Below are positions 43,652-53,114 of a stretch of DNA of 64,000 nt, piece after piece. Source of the DNA: an uncultured Sphingomonadaceae bacterium (GTDB taxonomy: Bacteria; Pseudomonadota; Alphaproteobacteria; Sphingomonadales; Sphingomonadaceae); NCBI GenBank assembly GCA_937996655.1, contig CALKUK010000014.1:372001-436000 (forward strand), read 5' to 3'. Position numbers and translations under genes: made by a program. The notes under the pieces were generated by a model. It saw nothing but the letters and a program-made list of their open reading frames with translations, made no database searches and was not told the origin of the DNA. Position 1 is the stretch's first letter, and each line of letters begins with the position of its first letter.

Positions 43652-45844
43652 GTGAGCCGATATCGTCCCCCCGAACTGATGAAGCCAACGCGCCAACGGC
43701 TCGTTCAACTCATCTTGCCGGTCTTACTGCTGTTTTTCGTGACGATCGGCATCGCGCTCTATCAGACGGTTTCACAGGTCAATCAGGCGGAGGCGCAGCG
43801 ATCTCGCACGGCGGTGACGGCTGCCTTGGACGCGATGTCCGCCCGCCTGTCCGATTATGCCCATGACAATGCCTATTGGGATGATGTGGCGCGCGCTGTA
43901 TATGCACCGTCTGTCGATGCGGCCTTTCTGCAAAGCACCATGGGTGCGACCACCGCCGAAAAGATATTTGCCGACACCATTCTCGTCATCGGGCCCCAAA
44001 ACGAAACACGCGCAGCGTTCCGTCAGGGGCGCCGCGAGGACCTGCAGCTGACATCCGGTCTGAGTGCCGCTGTGTCGCGCCTTCAACGCAAGATCGGGGC
44101 AGGCAACAGGGCCGCAACGACGGTGATCAGAAATCAAACCGGGCCCATCATGGTCGCCATTGCCCCCATCCGGCCAATGAGCACCCAATTGCGCACGCTC
44201 GTTCCGACACACGGGCCGTCTTATCTCGTCCTTCTGAAAACAATGGGGCCGGATGACAGTCTACGCATCAGCCGCGCGTTGCAGCTTCCCAATGTCCGCT
44301 TCCAGCCGCAACCGGGCCGGGACCCCTTTGTCGTGCTGCGTGATGATGAAAGCCGCCCAGTTGGCGTTGTGACATGGAACCCGCCTTATTCGGGAACAGT
44401 CGCGCTGGGCCGCGCCATGCCCGTTATCATCGTGGCGGCGTTGATCTATCTGATCGTCGCCGCAGTCTCGCTCAATAAAGGCTATGCTTCGCTGCGCCTG
44501 CTCGGCTGGCAGGTGATGGCGGACAGCCTGTCCCGCCTGCCCAATCGCCGTGCGCTGCGCTGGGAGATGGTCCGCCGGGCTGAAAGCCGCGAGGAAGCCG
44601 GGCTCGCCATCCTTGATCTGGACGGATTCAAGATGGTCAATGACAGTTTCGGCCATGAAACGGGGGACCAGCTGATCAAGGCTGTGGCCAGCCTCCTCAA
44701 ACAGGCGGCAGGCACGGATGCGACGGCCATCCGTCTGGGCGGAGACGAATTTGCGCTGCTTGTCACCGGCGACAATGCACGCACGCGCATTGAGCAGGTC
44801 GCCCACCGCCTGTTGCTTCTGCTTGATGTCCCCGTGATGCTGTTTGGCCGACCGGTGCAGGTTGGCGCAAGTATCGGCATTGCCCATGTGCAACTGGGCG
44901 ACGTCTCTCCATCAGAAGCCATGCGCCGCGCCGATGCCGCCATGTATGTCGCAAAGCGGTCCGGCAAAGGGCGCATCATCTTCTATTCAACAGAACTGGA
45001 TCAGGAACATGTCGCCGCCGCCAAGATGAATATGGATCTGCGCAAAGCCATTGAGAGCCGGGAATTCACGGTCCAATATCAGCCGATGATCGACTGCCGC
45101 ACAGGCAATGTCATGTCGGTCGAAGCGCTGATGCGCTGGCCACGTGCAGAACTGGGTACCATTTCTGCAAATGAGTTCATCCATGCAGCGGATCAGGCGG
45201 GGCTGACGGTCCCCATCGGCGCCCTTGTGCTGGACCAAATTGCCAAAGATGCAGAAGGTTGGCGGGATGTCTGCCTTGCCGTCAACCTGTCGCGCGGGCA
45301 GTTGCGGTCCCCCGGTTTTCTCAGCCAGTTGGAGAGCCAGCTCAGGGCGCTCCGCCTCTCGCCCGAGCGGATGGAATTTGAAATGCGCGAAGGGCTGTTT
45401 GTCGAGAATGTCGACTTTGCTGAGGAAATTGCGCGGGAACTGCGCCAGATGGGCTGTCGCCTTGTTCTCGATAATTTCGGGTCCGGCTTTGCGGCCTTCA
45501 ACACGCTGGAACGTGCGGAATTTGCCAAGGTGAAAATCGACACCACGCTCGTGTCACGCGCCGGATCGGATGACCGTGCGCTCGTCCTGCTGCAAAGCTG
45601 TGTGGCTGTCGCCCATTCGCACGGTGCGCGGGCGGTGGCGCAGGGGGTGGAAACATTTGCCCAGGCAGAATTGATGCGGATTGTCGGCTGCGATGAAATT
45701 CAGGGCTGGACCTATGGTCGGCCCATTTCCGCGGCCGACGTTACGTCCCTGCTATCGGTGCGGACCCTGCCGGACCCGGCTGCAACGCCCGCCGCCTATG
45801 AGGCGGACCGGTCCCTCTTCCACATGGAAAGCCTGACGGGTTAA
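43652..45844 (+). CDS. Membrane CHASE4-GGDEF-EAL cyclic-di-GMP protein
   Basis: This up to 730-residue protein has a first transmembrane helix (about 19-38), a periplasmic CHASE4-like sensor (about 45-250, with HDNAYWDDV), a second helix (256-272), a GGDEF domain with RLGGDEF at 361-367 and an EAL domain with E491-A-L. The cyclase motif is complete and there is no RxxD inhibitory site. In the EAL domain the usual DDFG is DNFG (607-610) and the usual EGVE is QGVE (664-667), so phosphodiesterase activity is doubtful. The start may be the GTG at 43652 or the ATG at 43679; neither has a clear ribosome site. Confidence 0.92.
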   Translation: MSRYRPPELMKPTRQRLVQLILPVLLLFFVTIGIALYQTVSQVNQAEAQRSRTAVTAALDAMSARLSDYAHDNAYWDDVARAVYAPSVDAAFLQSTMGATTAEKIFADTILVIGPQNETRAAFRQGRREDLQLTSGLSAAVSRLQRKIGAGNRAATTVIRNQTGPIMVAIAPIRPMSTQLRTLVPTHGPSYLVLLKTMGPDDSLRISRALQLPNVRFQPQPGRDPFVVLRDDESRPVGVVTWNPPYSGTVALGRAMPVIIVAALIYLIVAAVSLNKGYASLRLLGWQVMADSLSRLPNRRALRWEMVRRAESREEAGLAILDLDGFKMVNDSFGHETGDQLIKAVASLLKQAAGTDATAIRLGGDEFALLVTGDNARTRIEQVAHRLLLLLDVPVMLFGRPVQVGASIGIAHVQLGDVSPSEAMRRADAAMYVAKRSGKGRIIFYSTELDQEHVAAAKMNMDLRKAIESREFTVQYQPMIDCRTGNVMSVEALMRWPRAELGTISANEFIHAADQAGLTVPIGALVLDQIAKDAEGWRDVCLAVNLSRGQLRSPGFLSQLESQLRALRLSPERMEFEMREGLFVENVDFAEEIARELRQMGCRLVLDNFGSGFAAFNTLERAEFAKVKIDTTLVSRAGSDDRALVLLQSCVAVAHSHGARAVAQGVETFAQAELMRIVGCDEIQGWTYGRPISAADVTSLLSVRTLPDPAATPAAYEADRSLFHMESLTG

Positions 45845-46278
45845 AGCCGCGCGGTCTTTCCGATCGAATCCAGCACGCCGTTCACAAAGCCCTTTTCCTT
45901 GCGGTCGTAAAAGGCGTGGGCGACGTCGAGATATTCGCTGATGATGCTGCCCTTTGAAATGTCCGCCCGCGCGATCAATTCATAGGCGCCGGCACGCAGA
46001 ATCTGACGCAGCGGACGGTCCAGCCGGTCCAGCGACCAGCCTTCGGCAAGATTCGCACTGATCAGCGCGTCAATTTCATCGCGACGGGCATCGACGCCTT
46101 TGACGACATCGTTGAAGAAATCGACCTCTGCATCGGCAAAGGTATTGTCCTCAATGGTCGCGCCGAGACGGTGCTGGTGGAATTCGTGGAGCAGCACGGC
46201 CATCGGCGTGCCTTCCATTTCCTGCTGATACAGCGCCTGCACGGCGGCAAGGCGGGCGGCGGAACGGGCGCGGCTCAT
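45841..46278 (-). CDS. nusB: Transcription antitermination factor NusB
   Basis: This 145-residue all-helical RNA-binding protein works with NusE/S10 in rRNA antitermination. The segments ARLAAVQALYQQEMEG at the start and LRAGAYELIAR and ISEYLDVAHAFYDRKEKGFVNGVLD near the end are typical. Its ATG overlaps the hisD stop by 4 bp, and its stop overlaps the convergent GGDEF-EAL gene stop. The hisG-hisD-nusB order is common in sphingomonads. Confidence 0.96.
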   Translation of the reverse strand: MSRARSAARLAAVQALYQQEMEGTPMAVLLHEFHQHRLGATIEDNTFADAEVDFFNDVVKGVDARRDEIDALISANLAEGWSLDRLDRPLRQILRAGAYELIARADISKGSIISEYLDVAHAFYDRKEKGFVNGVLDSIGKTARL

Positions 46279-47552
46279 TTCAATCTTTCCTCTACGGATC
46301 GGGCGTGGGCAGGAAGCCCTTCGGCGCGGGCAAGCGCGACCGCCGCCGGACCGATAGCGCGGATGGCCTCGGGCGAACAGCCGAGAAAGCTCGTCCGCTT
46401 CATGAAATCGAGCACCGACAGGCCGGAGGAGAAGCGCGCACGACGGCCTGTGGGCAGTACGTGGTTCGGCCCGCCCACATAGTCGCCCACGGCTTCAGGC
46501 GTATTGCGGCCAAGGAAGATCGATCCGGCATGGCGGACGGCTGCGAACAAAGGCTCAGGGTCTTCGACGGCAAGCTCCAGATGTTCGGGCGCCAAAGCGT
46601 CGACCAGCGGTGCTGCGGCCATCAGGTCTGCGACAAGGATGATCGCCCCATTGGCGTCCCAGCTTGTCTGCGCAGTCGCTCCGGTTGCGAGCTCGGCAAT
46701 TTGCGTCTCGATAGCAGCGGCCACAGCATCGGCAAAGGCGGCATCGTCGGTGATCAGGATCGATTGGCTGGTCGGGTCATGTTCGGCCTGACTCAACAGG
46801 TCGGCCGCGATCCATTGGGGGTCGTTCAGCCCATCGGCGACGACGAGGATTTCCGAAGGCCCCGCCACCATGTCGATGCCGACGACGCCGTACAACTGGC
46901 GCTTTGCTTCAGCGACCCAGGCATTGCCCGGGCCAGTGACGACATCGACCTTGCCGATGGTCTCGGTGCCGAAGGCGAGGGCGGCGATGGCCTGTGCGCC
47001 ACCGACGCGCCACACCTCGTCCACGCCCGCAATATGCGCGGCTGCAAGGACGAGCGGGTTGATCTCACCCTTGGGCGTCGGCGTGACCATCACAAGGCGT
47101 TCGACACCCGCGACCTTGGCCGGAATGGCGTTCATCAGCACGGAAGAAGGATAGGCCGCACGACCACCGGGCACATAGACGCCGGCCGCATCCACCGCCC
47201 GCCAGCGCGCGCCGACGCGGACGCCGGCACTGTCCACTGTGTCGCTGTCCTCTGGCTTTTGCTTGGCGTGATAGGTGCGAATGCGGTCTGCTGCGAGGTC
47301 AAGCGCAGCGCGCAAGTCGGCGTCGAGCGCCTCATAGGCCGCGCGGCAATCGGCAAGGTCGATTGCCCAGTCGAGCTCATGTCCGTCAAATCTGCGTGTC
47401 AGATCGGCGACTGCTGCATCGCCTCCGCTGCGGACACGCGCAATCATGGCGGCCACGTCGCGCGAAACATCCTCATCTGCTTCCCGCCGGGCATTGACCA
47501 GCGTTTCAAAGTCCGCCGTAAAATCAGGATGACGGGCGTCGAGCCTAATCAT
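46275..47552 (-). CDS. hisD: Histidinol dehydrogenase
   Basis: This 425-residue zinc enzyme catalyses the last two steps of histidine synthesis, histidinol to histidine. Visible are GPGNAWVAEAKRQLYG (NAD-binding region), GPSEILVVAD near residue 235 and the HVLPTGRRARFSSGLSVLDFMKR end region with zinc and catalytic histidines. The start at 47552 overlaps hisG by 8 bp. Confidence 0.97.
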   Translation of the reverse strand: MIRLDARHPDFTADFETLVNARREADEDVSRDVAAMIARVRSGGDAAVADLTRRFDGHELDWAIDLADCRAAYEALDADLRAALDLAADRIRTYHAKQKPEDSDTVDSAGVRVGARWRAVDAAGVYVPGGRAAYPSSVLMNAIPAKVAGVERLVMVTPTPKGEINPLVLAAAHIAGVDEVWRVGGAQAIAALAFGTETIGKVDVVTGPGNAWVAEAKRQLYGVVGIDMVAGPSEILVVADGLNDPQWIAADLLSQAEHDPTSQSILITDDAAFADAVAAAIETQIAELATGATAQTSWDANGAIILVADLMAAAPLVDALAPEHLELAVEDPEPLFAAVRHAGSIFLGRNTPEAVGDYVGGPNHVLPTGRRARFSSGLSVLDFMKRTSFLGCSPEAIRAIGPAAVALARAEGLPAHARSVEERLK

Positions 47553-48195
47553 TGACCGCCGCCCGGAAGGCCTCGACCAATTCGCCGACGGCGGCATTGG
47601 TCTTAAAAGCAGCGCGATTGACGATGAGGCGCGCGGAAACCTGCGCAATCACTTCGACTTCAACCAACCCGTTCTCCAGCAGCGTCTTGCCGGAGGAGAC
47701 AAGATCGACAATCCGGCTGGACAGACCCAGCGACGGAGCGATCTCCATCGCGCCATTCAGCTTTACGCATTCGGCCTGCACGCCGCGCGCCGCGAAATGC
47801 TTGCGCGTCATGTTCGGATATTTGGTGGCGACGCGGACGTGGCTCCACGACCGAGGATCATCGGTCGCGGCCATTTCAGAGGGTTCTGCAACCGAGATGC
47901 GACAATGGCCGATATCCAGGTCGACAGGCGCGTAAAGCTCAGAATAGTCGAATTCATCGATCACGTCGGACCCGACGATGCCGATCTGGGCCGCACCATG
48001 CGCAACGAAGGTCGCAACGTCGAAGGCGCGCACGCGGATCAGGCTCACATCCGCGCGGTTAGTCGCGAATTTAAGGGCGCGGCTCTTCCCGTCGGTAAAG
48101 GCCGCCTCAGGCACAATCCCGGCGCGGGACAGCATCGGCAGGGCTTCTTCAAGGATCCGGCCCTTCGGCACGGCAAAGATGATCGGCTGGGACAT
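47545..48195 (-). CDS. hisG: ATP phosphoribosyltransferase, short form
   Basis: This 216-residue enzyme starts histidine synthesis by joining ATP and PRPP. The N-terminal FAVPKGRILEEALPML and the GSDVIDE and DLVSSGKTLLENGL motifs identify it. It is the short form, without the C-terminal regulatory ACT-like domain, which by family rules needs the HisZ subunit for activity and feedback control. hisZ is not in this window. It begins the hisG-hisD-nusB operon, 47 bp from the divergent DUF2332 gene. Confidence 0.95.
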   Translation of the reverse strand: MSQPIIFAVPKGRILEEALPMLSRAGIVPEAAFTDGKSRALKFATNRADVSLIRVRAFDVATFVAHGAAQIGIVGSDVIDEFDYSELYAPVDLDIGHCRISVAEPSEMAATDDPRSWSHVRVATKYPNMTRKHFAARGVQAECVKLNGAMEIAPSLGLSSRIVDLVSSGKTLLENGLVEVEVIAQVSARLIVNRAAFKTNAAVGELVEAFRAAVND

Positions 48196-48242
48196 GATGC
48201 GGGGCCTTTACGTGGAGCGGCTTTGCAGGGCAAGCTGTCCGC

Positions 48243-49277
48243 ATGACGCAAAGCATCCGCGACGCTTTTCATCTACAGGCACGATATTGTGCGGCTGCCG
48301 GATCTCCGCTGACGGCAGAGGTGGTGGGGGCACTGGCTGATATCCTAGACCAATCGACACGGACCGGCGCGCGCATTCTCGACTGGGCGGGAGATCCGAT
48401 TGTCGACGCTCTGCCGCTGCGGATCGCGGGCGGGCTCAATGCCCTTGTCCGTTTGGGCCGGGATGATCTGTTGAGCCGCCTTTACCGGAGCCGCGATGTC
48501 GAAGCGCATCCGGTGCTGAAGCAGGTGCTCTCCAAATGGGATGATTGGCTGAACCCATGGCTGGATAGCCCGCCCCAAACCAATGAAGTCGCCCGATCTG
48601 CCGCCTTATGGCCCGGGATGCTGGAGATTGCGCGCCGCTTCGGCCCGAAGATGGAATGGATCGAAATCGGGACGAGCGCAGGCCTCAACCTTAATATGGA
48701 CAAGTTCGGCTATCGCCTTGGCGAGACCACCTCTGGGGACAGTCGATCCGCCGTGCAGATTGCGCCGCACTGGACGGGGCCATCACCATCCGCTGCGGCT
48801 GTTGATGTGATTGACCGGTTGGGGATCGACCTCAATCCGCTCGACGTGTCCGATTCGGCGATTGCTGAACGCTTGCTCGCCTATATCTGGCCCGATCAGG
48901 GGGAGCGGGTGGCTCGGGCGGAGGCTGCGATCCGCGTGGCGCAGGCCAATCCGCCACCCATCGTCAAGGGGGATGCGACTGCACTGCTGGAGCCCCTGCT
49001 CGCCGAACCGCAGAGCGAAGGGCGGACGCGCGTGATCTTCCATTCGATCGCCTTCCAATATTTCCCGCCGGACGCACGGGCGCGGGTGACGGAGCTGATT
49101 GAGGCGGCCGGTGCGCGGGCCGACACAGCGCGGCCGCTGGCATGGCTATCCATGGAGTTTCAGGAAAAGGGCGCAGCGCAAGCGCAACTGGGGGTGCGCT
49201 GCTGGCCCGGTGCGGGTCACGACGAGATATTGGCGCATGTCCACCCCCATGGGGCGGAAGTTAACTGGGCGGCGTGA
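48243..49277 (+). CDS. DUF2332 family protein
   Basis: This 344-residue cytosolic protein matches the DUF2332 pattern: an N-terminal helical part with FHLQARYCAAAGSPL, then WIEIGTSAGLNLNMDKFGYRLG near residue 140, which looks like a nucleotide or SAM-type binding motif of a Rossmann-like methyltransferase fold, then RTRVIFHSIAFQYFPPDAR. Function is unknown in the family. It is convergent with ltrA, with a 17-bp overlap. Confidence 0.85.
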   Translation: MTQSIRDAFHLQARYCAAAGSPLTAEVVGALADILDQSTRTGARILDWAGDPIVDALPLRIAGGLNALVRLGRDDLLSRLYRSRDVEAHPVLKQVLSKWDDWLNPWLDSPPQTNEVARSAALWPGMLEIARRFGPKMEWIEIGTSAGLNLNMDKFGYRLGETTSGDSRSAVQIAPHWTGPSPSAAAVDVIDRLGIDLNPLDVSDSAIAERLLAYIWPDQGERVARAEAAIRVAQANPPPIVKGDATALLEPLLAEPQSEGRTRVIFHSIAFQYFPPDARARVTELIEAAGARADTARPLAWLSMEFQEKGAAQAQLGVRCWPGAGHDEILAHVHPHGAEVNWAA

Positions 49278-50487
49278 ACCGGCCCAGCACCGGCTCCATC
49301 CAGGGGGTCCAACGCTGCCAGCCGCCGTGGAGCGACAACCATTCCCAGACAGACGTCAGGATGAGGATTGCCGTCGCCCAAGCACCAGTCGCAAGCACGC
49401 TCATCTCCGTCGCCCAAGCCGTGATCGCCAAAACCGTCAGCAGGACTTGGCCGACCCCGTGGGAGAGCGGAAGGTATTGGAGGGAGGAGGAGACCCTCTT
49501 GAAGAGCGCACAGCCCATGAGGAACAGCACCGGGCCGCCGATGGCAACCGCAAGATAGGGCGGCGTCACTGCCTCTGTCGGGCCGTTGAGCATGATGGCG
49601 TCGGCCACAGCTGTCACCACAATTCCGGCGACAATGATGACGTGCAAATAGGTATAGGCGTTGCGCGCCAGAAGGCCGATCTGCGAGGATTGCACGATCA
49701 TCTTGGCGCCTCGCTTCGCCCCGATGTCGAAATAGATCCACCACATCGCCGCACTGCCAATGAAGCTGGCGACGAGGGCGAGCGTTGCGTCCCGTCCCTG
49801 GACCAGCCCGCCATAGGTTGCCCCGGTGACAAGAATGGCCTCGCCCAAAGTGATGATGATGAAGAGCGCACAGCGCTCTGCCATATGGTGGCCCGAAATC
49901 TGCCAGTCTGAGGGCTGGGAGACGCCGAGGCCGGGCGTTCGGAAGCCGCGAAACGGCCCGAGAAATTCAATGGCGAGGGCGAGCGACCAGCCGGTGAGCC
50001 GCCAGACCGGGTCCGCCTGCAACGCGCCCCAGACCCAGAACGGTGCGGACAAGAGGAACCAGAAGCCGATCCGCATCGCATTGCGCGTTCGGGCTGCACT
50101 TTCCTTCCGGGACGCGACAATCATGAAGGTAGATCTGCCCATCTGCATGGCCAAATAGGCCCCTGCGAACAGCGGTCCGCTGCTGCCAAAAGCATTCGGC
50201 ATGGCGGAGGCCAAAGCGAGCCCGCCGAGCATCATGGCAAGCAGCAACAGGCGGACGGCAGCACGGTTGCAATCGAGCCAATTGGTTGTCCAGCTTGTGA
50301 AGATCCACGCCCACCAGATGGCGAGGAGCATCACAACGCCCTCCAGCGCGCCGAACAGGCTCAAATTCACGCGCAGATGATGCGAAAGCTGGGTGATCGC
50401 AAAGACAAAGACGAGATCAAAGAACAGTTCAATATGCGTGACGTCGATATCGCCTTCGTCGCGAAAGAGATGGGGCTTCTTCGCCAT
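49261..50487 (-). CDS. Low-temperature-requirement protein A (LtrA) family membrane protein
   Basis: This 408-residue polytopic protein begins with a short polar part and then HIELFFDLVFVFAITQLSHHL, the LtrA signature, followed by about ten membrane helices. LtrA was named for a Listeria cold-growth locus, but its molecular role is unsettled. It is the last gene of a three-gene operon with the hydrolase and pirin genes, sharing one base with the hydrolase stop. Confidence 0.9.
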   Translation of the reverse strand: MAKKPHLFRDEGDIDVTHIELFFDLVFVFAITQLSHHLRVNLSLFGALEGVVMLLAIWWAWIFTSWTTNWLDCNRAAVRLLLLAMMLGGLALASAMPNAFGSSGPLFAGAYLAMQMGRSTFMIVASRKESAARTRNAMRIGFWFLLSAPFWVWGALQADPVWRLTGWSLALAIEFLGPFRGFRTPGLGVSQPSDWQISGHHMAERCALFIIITLGEAILVTGATYGGLVQGRDATLALVASFIGSAAMWWIYFDIGAKRGAKMIVQSSQIGLLARNAYTYLHVIIVAGIVVTAVADAIMLNGPTEAVTPPYLAVAIGGPVLFLMGCALFKRVSSSLQYLPLSHGVGQVLLTVLAITAWATEMSVLATGAWATAILILTSVWEWLSLHGGWQRWTPWMEPVLGRFTPPS

Positions 50488-51374
50488 CAGGCCAGCCAGT
50501 TCCGCATGGCCTGAGTGACCGCCTCTGGGCGTTCCCAGGGGATGAAATGGCCGGCATCCGCAACGCGGATGACTGTCAGTGTGTCGATATGGTCGTCCAG
50601 TCCCTCCAGCTGGCAGGGCAGCAGAGCCTCATCCTTCATCCCCCAGACGACAAGGACGGGCATGTGCAGACGGGGGAAGGGAGCGGCGAGAAACGGTGTC
50701 GTCTCGGCAGGGGCGTCCATCCCCGGCACTTGCATGGGGGAGGCGCGGTACCAGTTGAGCATGGCCGTCAGGGCACCGGGCTGCGACCATTCATCGAGAT
50801 AAGCCGCTTTGTCTTCTGCTGTGATTGGCCCGCCGGAAAGCTTTGCGAACCGGTCTTCAAAGAACCAGTTGATGCCCTTGGCGGCGACTTCCCCCTCTAT
50901 ATCGCGCTCCCGGAAGTCCTTCATATATTGCGAGGCCAAGCGCTGACCCTGATCGAAAACAAGCGTGCGTTGGAAGACATAAGGGTGGGCGGCATTGCAC
51001 AGGATCAGCCGCTCGACGCGATGCTGGTCCTTGATGGCGACGGCCCAGGCGATGGCGCCACCCCAATCATGGCCGACCAGCGTGAACCGCGCGGCGCCGA
51101 AGGCATCGGCCAGTGCAAACACGTCGGCCACAAGATTGCCGATGCGATAGTCCTTCACCTCTGGCAGCTTTTGGGAACGCGCATAGCCGCGCTGGTCCGG
51201 TGCGATGCAGAAGAAGCGATCAGACAGCGCCGCCATCTGGTGCCGCCAGGTGCGGTGCGATTCAGGAAAGCCGTGCAGGAACAGGATTGGCGGGTTCGCC
51301 GCATCGCCCGCCGTCCAGACGTCGAGTTCGACGCCGGTCGACAGCTTGACCCGCTGATGCTGCGCCTCTGCCAT
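50487..51374 (-). CDS. Alpha/beta hydrolase, epoxide hydrolase-like
   Basis: This 295-residue protein has the HGFPESHRTWRHQM oxyanion region (HGxP, residues 34-37), the nucleophile elbow GHDWGGAIAW with Asp near residue 104, and a final DAGHFIPWE segment with the catalytic His. An Asp nucleophile points to epoxide or haloacid/haloalkane hydrolysis rather than ester cleavage. The start is the ATG at 51374, giving TGATG coupling with pirin. Its substrate is unknown. Confidence 0.9.
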   Translation of the reverse strand: MAEAQHQRVKLSTGVELDVWTAGDAANPPILFLHGFPESHRTWRHQMAALSDRFFCIAPDQRGYARSQKLPEVKDYRIGNLVADVFALADAFGAARFTLVGHDWGGAIAWAVAIKDQHRVERLILCNAAHPYVFQRTLVFDQGQRLASQYMKDFRERDIEGEVAAKGINWFFEDRFAKLSGGPITAEDKAAYLDEWSQPGALTAMLNWYRASPMQVPGMDAPAETTPFLAAPFPRLHMPVLVVWGMKDEALLPCQLEGLDDHIDTLTVIRVADAGHFIPWERPEAVTQAMRNWLA

Positions 51375-52270
51375 CAAATGGGATCGCTGTTGGTCAACGG
51401 CGTTTCGGGAAGGGGAATATGTTCCGGATCATTGGGGACCGTCGGGAAGCGGCCTTCGGTCCAGTCGGACACCGCCTGATCAATCCGGTCCTGCCGTGAG
51501 GAGACGAAATTCCACCAGACGCGGCGTGCGGTTGGGAAGTCTTCCCCGCCCATCAGCATGATGCGTCCGCCCTTTGCCGATTTGAGTGTGCCTTTTTCGC
51601 CAGGTTTCAGGACGTAGAGCGCATAAAGCTCCATCTCCTCGCCCGAAATTTCGGCTTCACCGCCGACAAGCATCAGGGCGCGCTCATCCGCCTCGGCGTC
51701 GATGGGGATGCTGCCGCCCTGTTCCAATATGATGTCCGCATAGATCGTCTCGGCATGGCACGTTGTCGGCGCTATCGCACCCCAGAGCGATCCCATGATG
51801 ACGCGGGCCTGCGCGCCGCCGCCTGTGATGATGGGAAGGCGGTCTGCCTTCACCTGTTCAAAAGCGGGGTCGATTTCTTCCTTGCCATCGGGCAGCGCAA
51901 GCCAGGTCTGCATGCCATACATCTGTGCGCCCTTGGCCCGCTCATCTGCAGGCGAGCGTTCCGAATGGACGATGCCCTTGCCGGCCGTCATCAGATTGAC
52001 CTCACCCGGCCGGATCGTCGCAAAGGAACCCAGCGAATCGCGGTGATCGATCGCGCCTTCAAAAATATAGGTGACGGTGGACAGCCCGATATGCGGGTGC
52101 GGGCGGACATCCATACCCTGGCCAATATCGATCATCCCGGGGCCGAACTGATCCACAAAGCAAAACGGCCCGACCATCGTCAGCCCGCGTGCGGGCAACA
52201 CGCGCCGCACCTCAAACGCGCCCAGATTATGGGTCACGGGCAGCAGCATGCCTTCAACCGGATGTGTCAT
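51374..52270 (-). CDS. Pirin-family protein
   Basis: This 298-residue double-cupin protein has the pirin metal site in RPHPHIGLSTVTYIFEGAIDHRDS (about residues 56-80) and KGIVHSER. Bacterial pirins vary from quercetin dioxygenase-like enzymes to redox-sensitive regulators. The gene leads an operon with the epoxide hydrolase-like and LtrA genes, with one-base overlaps, suggesting a shared stress or detoxification role by context only. Confidence 0.92.
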   Translation of the reverse strand: MTHPVEGMLLPVTHNLGAFEVRRVLPARGLTMVGPFCFVDQFGPGMIDIGQGMDVRPHPHIGLSTVTYIFEGAIDHRDSLGSFATIRPGEVNLMTAGKGIVHSERSPADERAKGAQMYGMQTWLALPDGKEEIDPAFEQVKADRLPIITGGGAQARVIMGSLWGAIAPTTCHAETIYADIILEQGGSIPIDAEADERALMLVGGEAEISGEEMELYALYVLKPGEKGTLKSAKGGRIMLMGGEDFPTARRVWWNFVSSRQDRIDQAVSDWTEGRFPTVPNDPEHIPLPETPLTNSDPI

Positions 52271-52293
52271 GGCCGTTTTCTCCTCTTGGTCTC

Positions 52294-52569
52294 TTATTCG
52301 CCGGGGGCTTTCGCTTTGATGGCAAGGGCGTGCACGCGCTGACCCGGCAGGTCACCCAAAGCGCGGTTGACCATGCGTTGGCGTTCCAGCCGGCTGACGC
52401 CGGCAAAGGCGGCGGCCTCAATCTCGACGCTGAAATGGCTCTCACCGGAGCCGTCATCGCCAGAATGCCCGCTATGTTTGGCACTGTCATTGCTGACGAC
52501 CAGCCGGGTCGGCGTGAAGCTCTGGGAGAGGCGGGCGGTGATTTCGGATTCGATGGGGCGTTCTGTCAT
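52294..52569 (-). CDS. bolA: BolA-family protein
   Basis: This 91-residue protein has the class-II KH-like BolA fold. SHFSVEIEAAAFAGVSRLERQRMVNRAL contains the conserved helix with the nucleic-acid and Fe-S partner surface, and HALAIKAKAP ends it. BolA proteins act with monothiol glutaredoxins in iron-sulfur trafficking and in shape or stress control. The ATG at 52569 gives the family length. It is divergent from the gene at 52608. Confidence 0.9.
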   Translation of the reverse strand: MTERPIESEITARLSQSFTPTRLVVSNDSAKHSGHSGDDGSGESHFSVEIEAAAFAGVSRLERQRMVNRALGDLPGQRVHALAIKAKAPGE

Positions 52570-52607
52570 GTCTTTTCTTCTAGCAAGACTGGCGGCATGG
52601 GGAAGCG

Positions 52608-53114
52608 ATGCGTGTGACAATTGTTAAAGGATCGGTGGACGACCGTATTGAGATCCGCCGTGCGGATGGATCGACAGCGGACACCCGTTTCCCGAAAAAG
52701 GGGCCGGTCCCGCATGATGCGGTTCATTGGATTGTCGAGGAAACGCTCGGTCTGCCCGATGGCTTTTGGGGGAAGATCGCTGGGGGCCTGCATCCTGATG
52801 AGGTGCAGGAGATGGCGAAGGCCGCAGGCCATGCCAGCGCCGCGCGGGCGTCACTCCCCGATGCGACCATCATCCAGTTGTTGCAGGCAGAGCGCTTGGT
52901 CGAATGTTTTGAAGCGGCGCTGTGGTCTGGCGGAAGTGATGCGGCCTCGGTCCGGCATATGGGTGAAGCCGGATGCGCCACTTCGCACGTCGATTTCCCC
53001 GCCATTACAGATGCGCAGATTGATGCAGCGATGGCGCGTGTTCTCGCCATGCAGGCCGAATGGTCTCCCGCGCCTGCAGGGCACAGCATGTCCTTTGATT
53101 GGCCCGCGCAATGA
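52608..53114 (+). CDS. Conserved-looking protein of unknown function, coupled to J-domain gene
   Basis: This 168-residue product is not recognised. It has an N-terminal part IEIRRADGSTADTRFPKKGPVPHDAVHW that looks like a small beta domain with a His near residue 41, and a long helical middle. No signal peptide or membrane helix is visible. Its stop overlaps the J-domain ATG by 4 bp (ATGA), which strongly suggests the two proteins act together. Ribosome site GGGGAAGC precedes the start. Confidence 0.75.
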   Translation: MRVTIVKGSVDDRIEIRRADGSTADTRFPKKGPVPHDAVHWIVEETLGLPDGFWGKIAGGLHPDEVQEMAKAAGHASAARASLPDATIIQLLQAERLVECFEAALWSGGSDAASVRHMGEAGCATSHVDFPAITDAQIDAAMARVLAMQAEWSPAPAGHSMSFDWPAQ

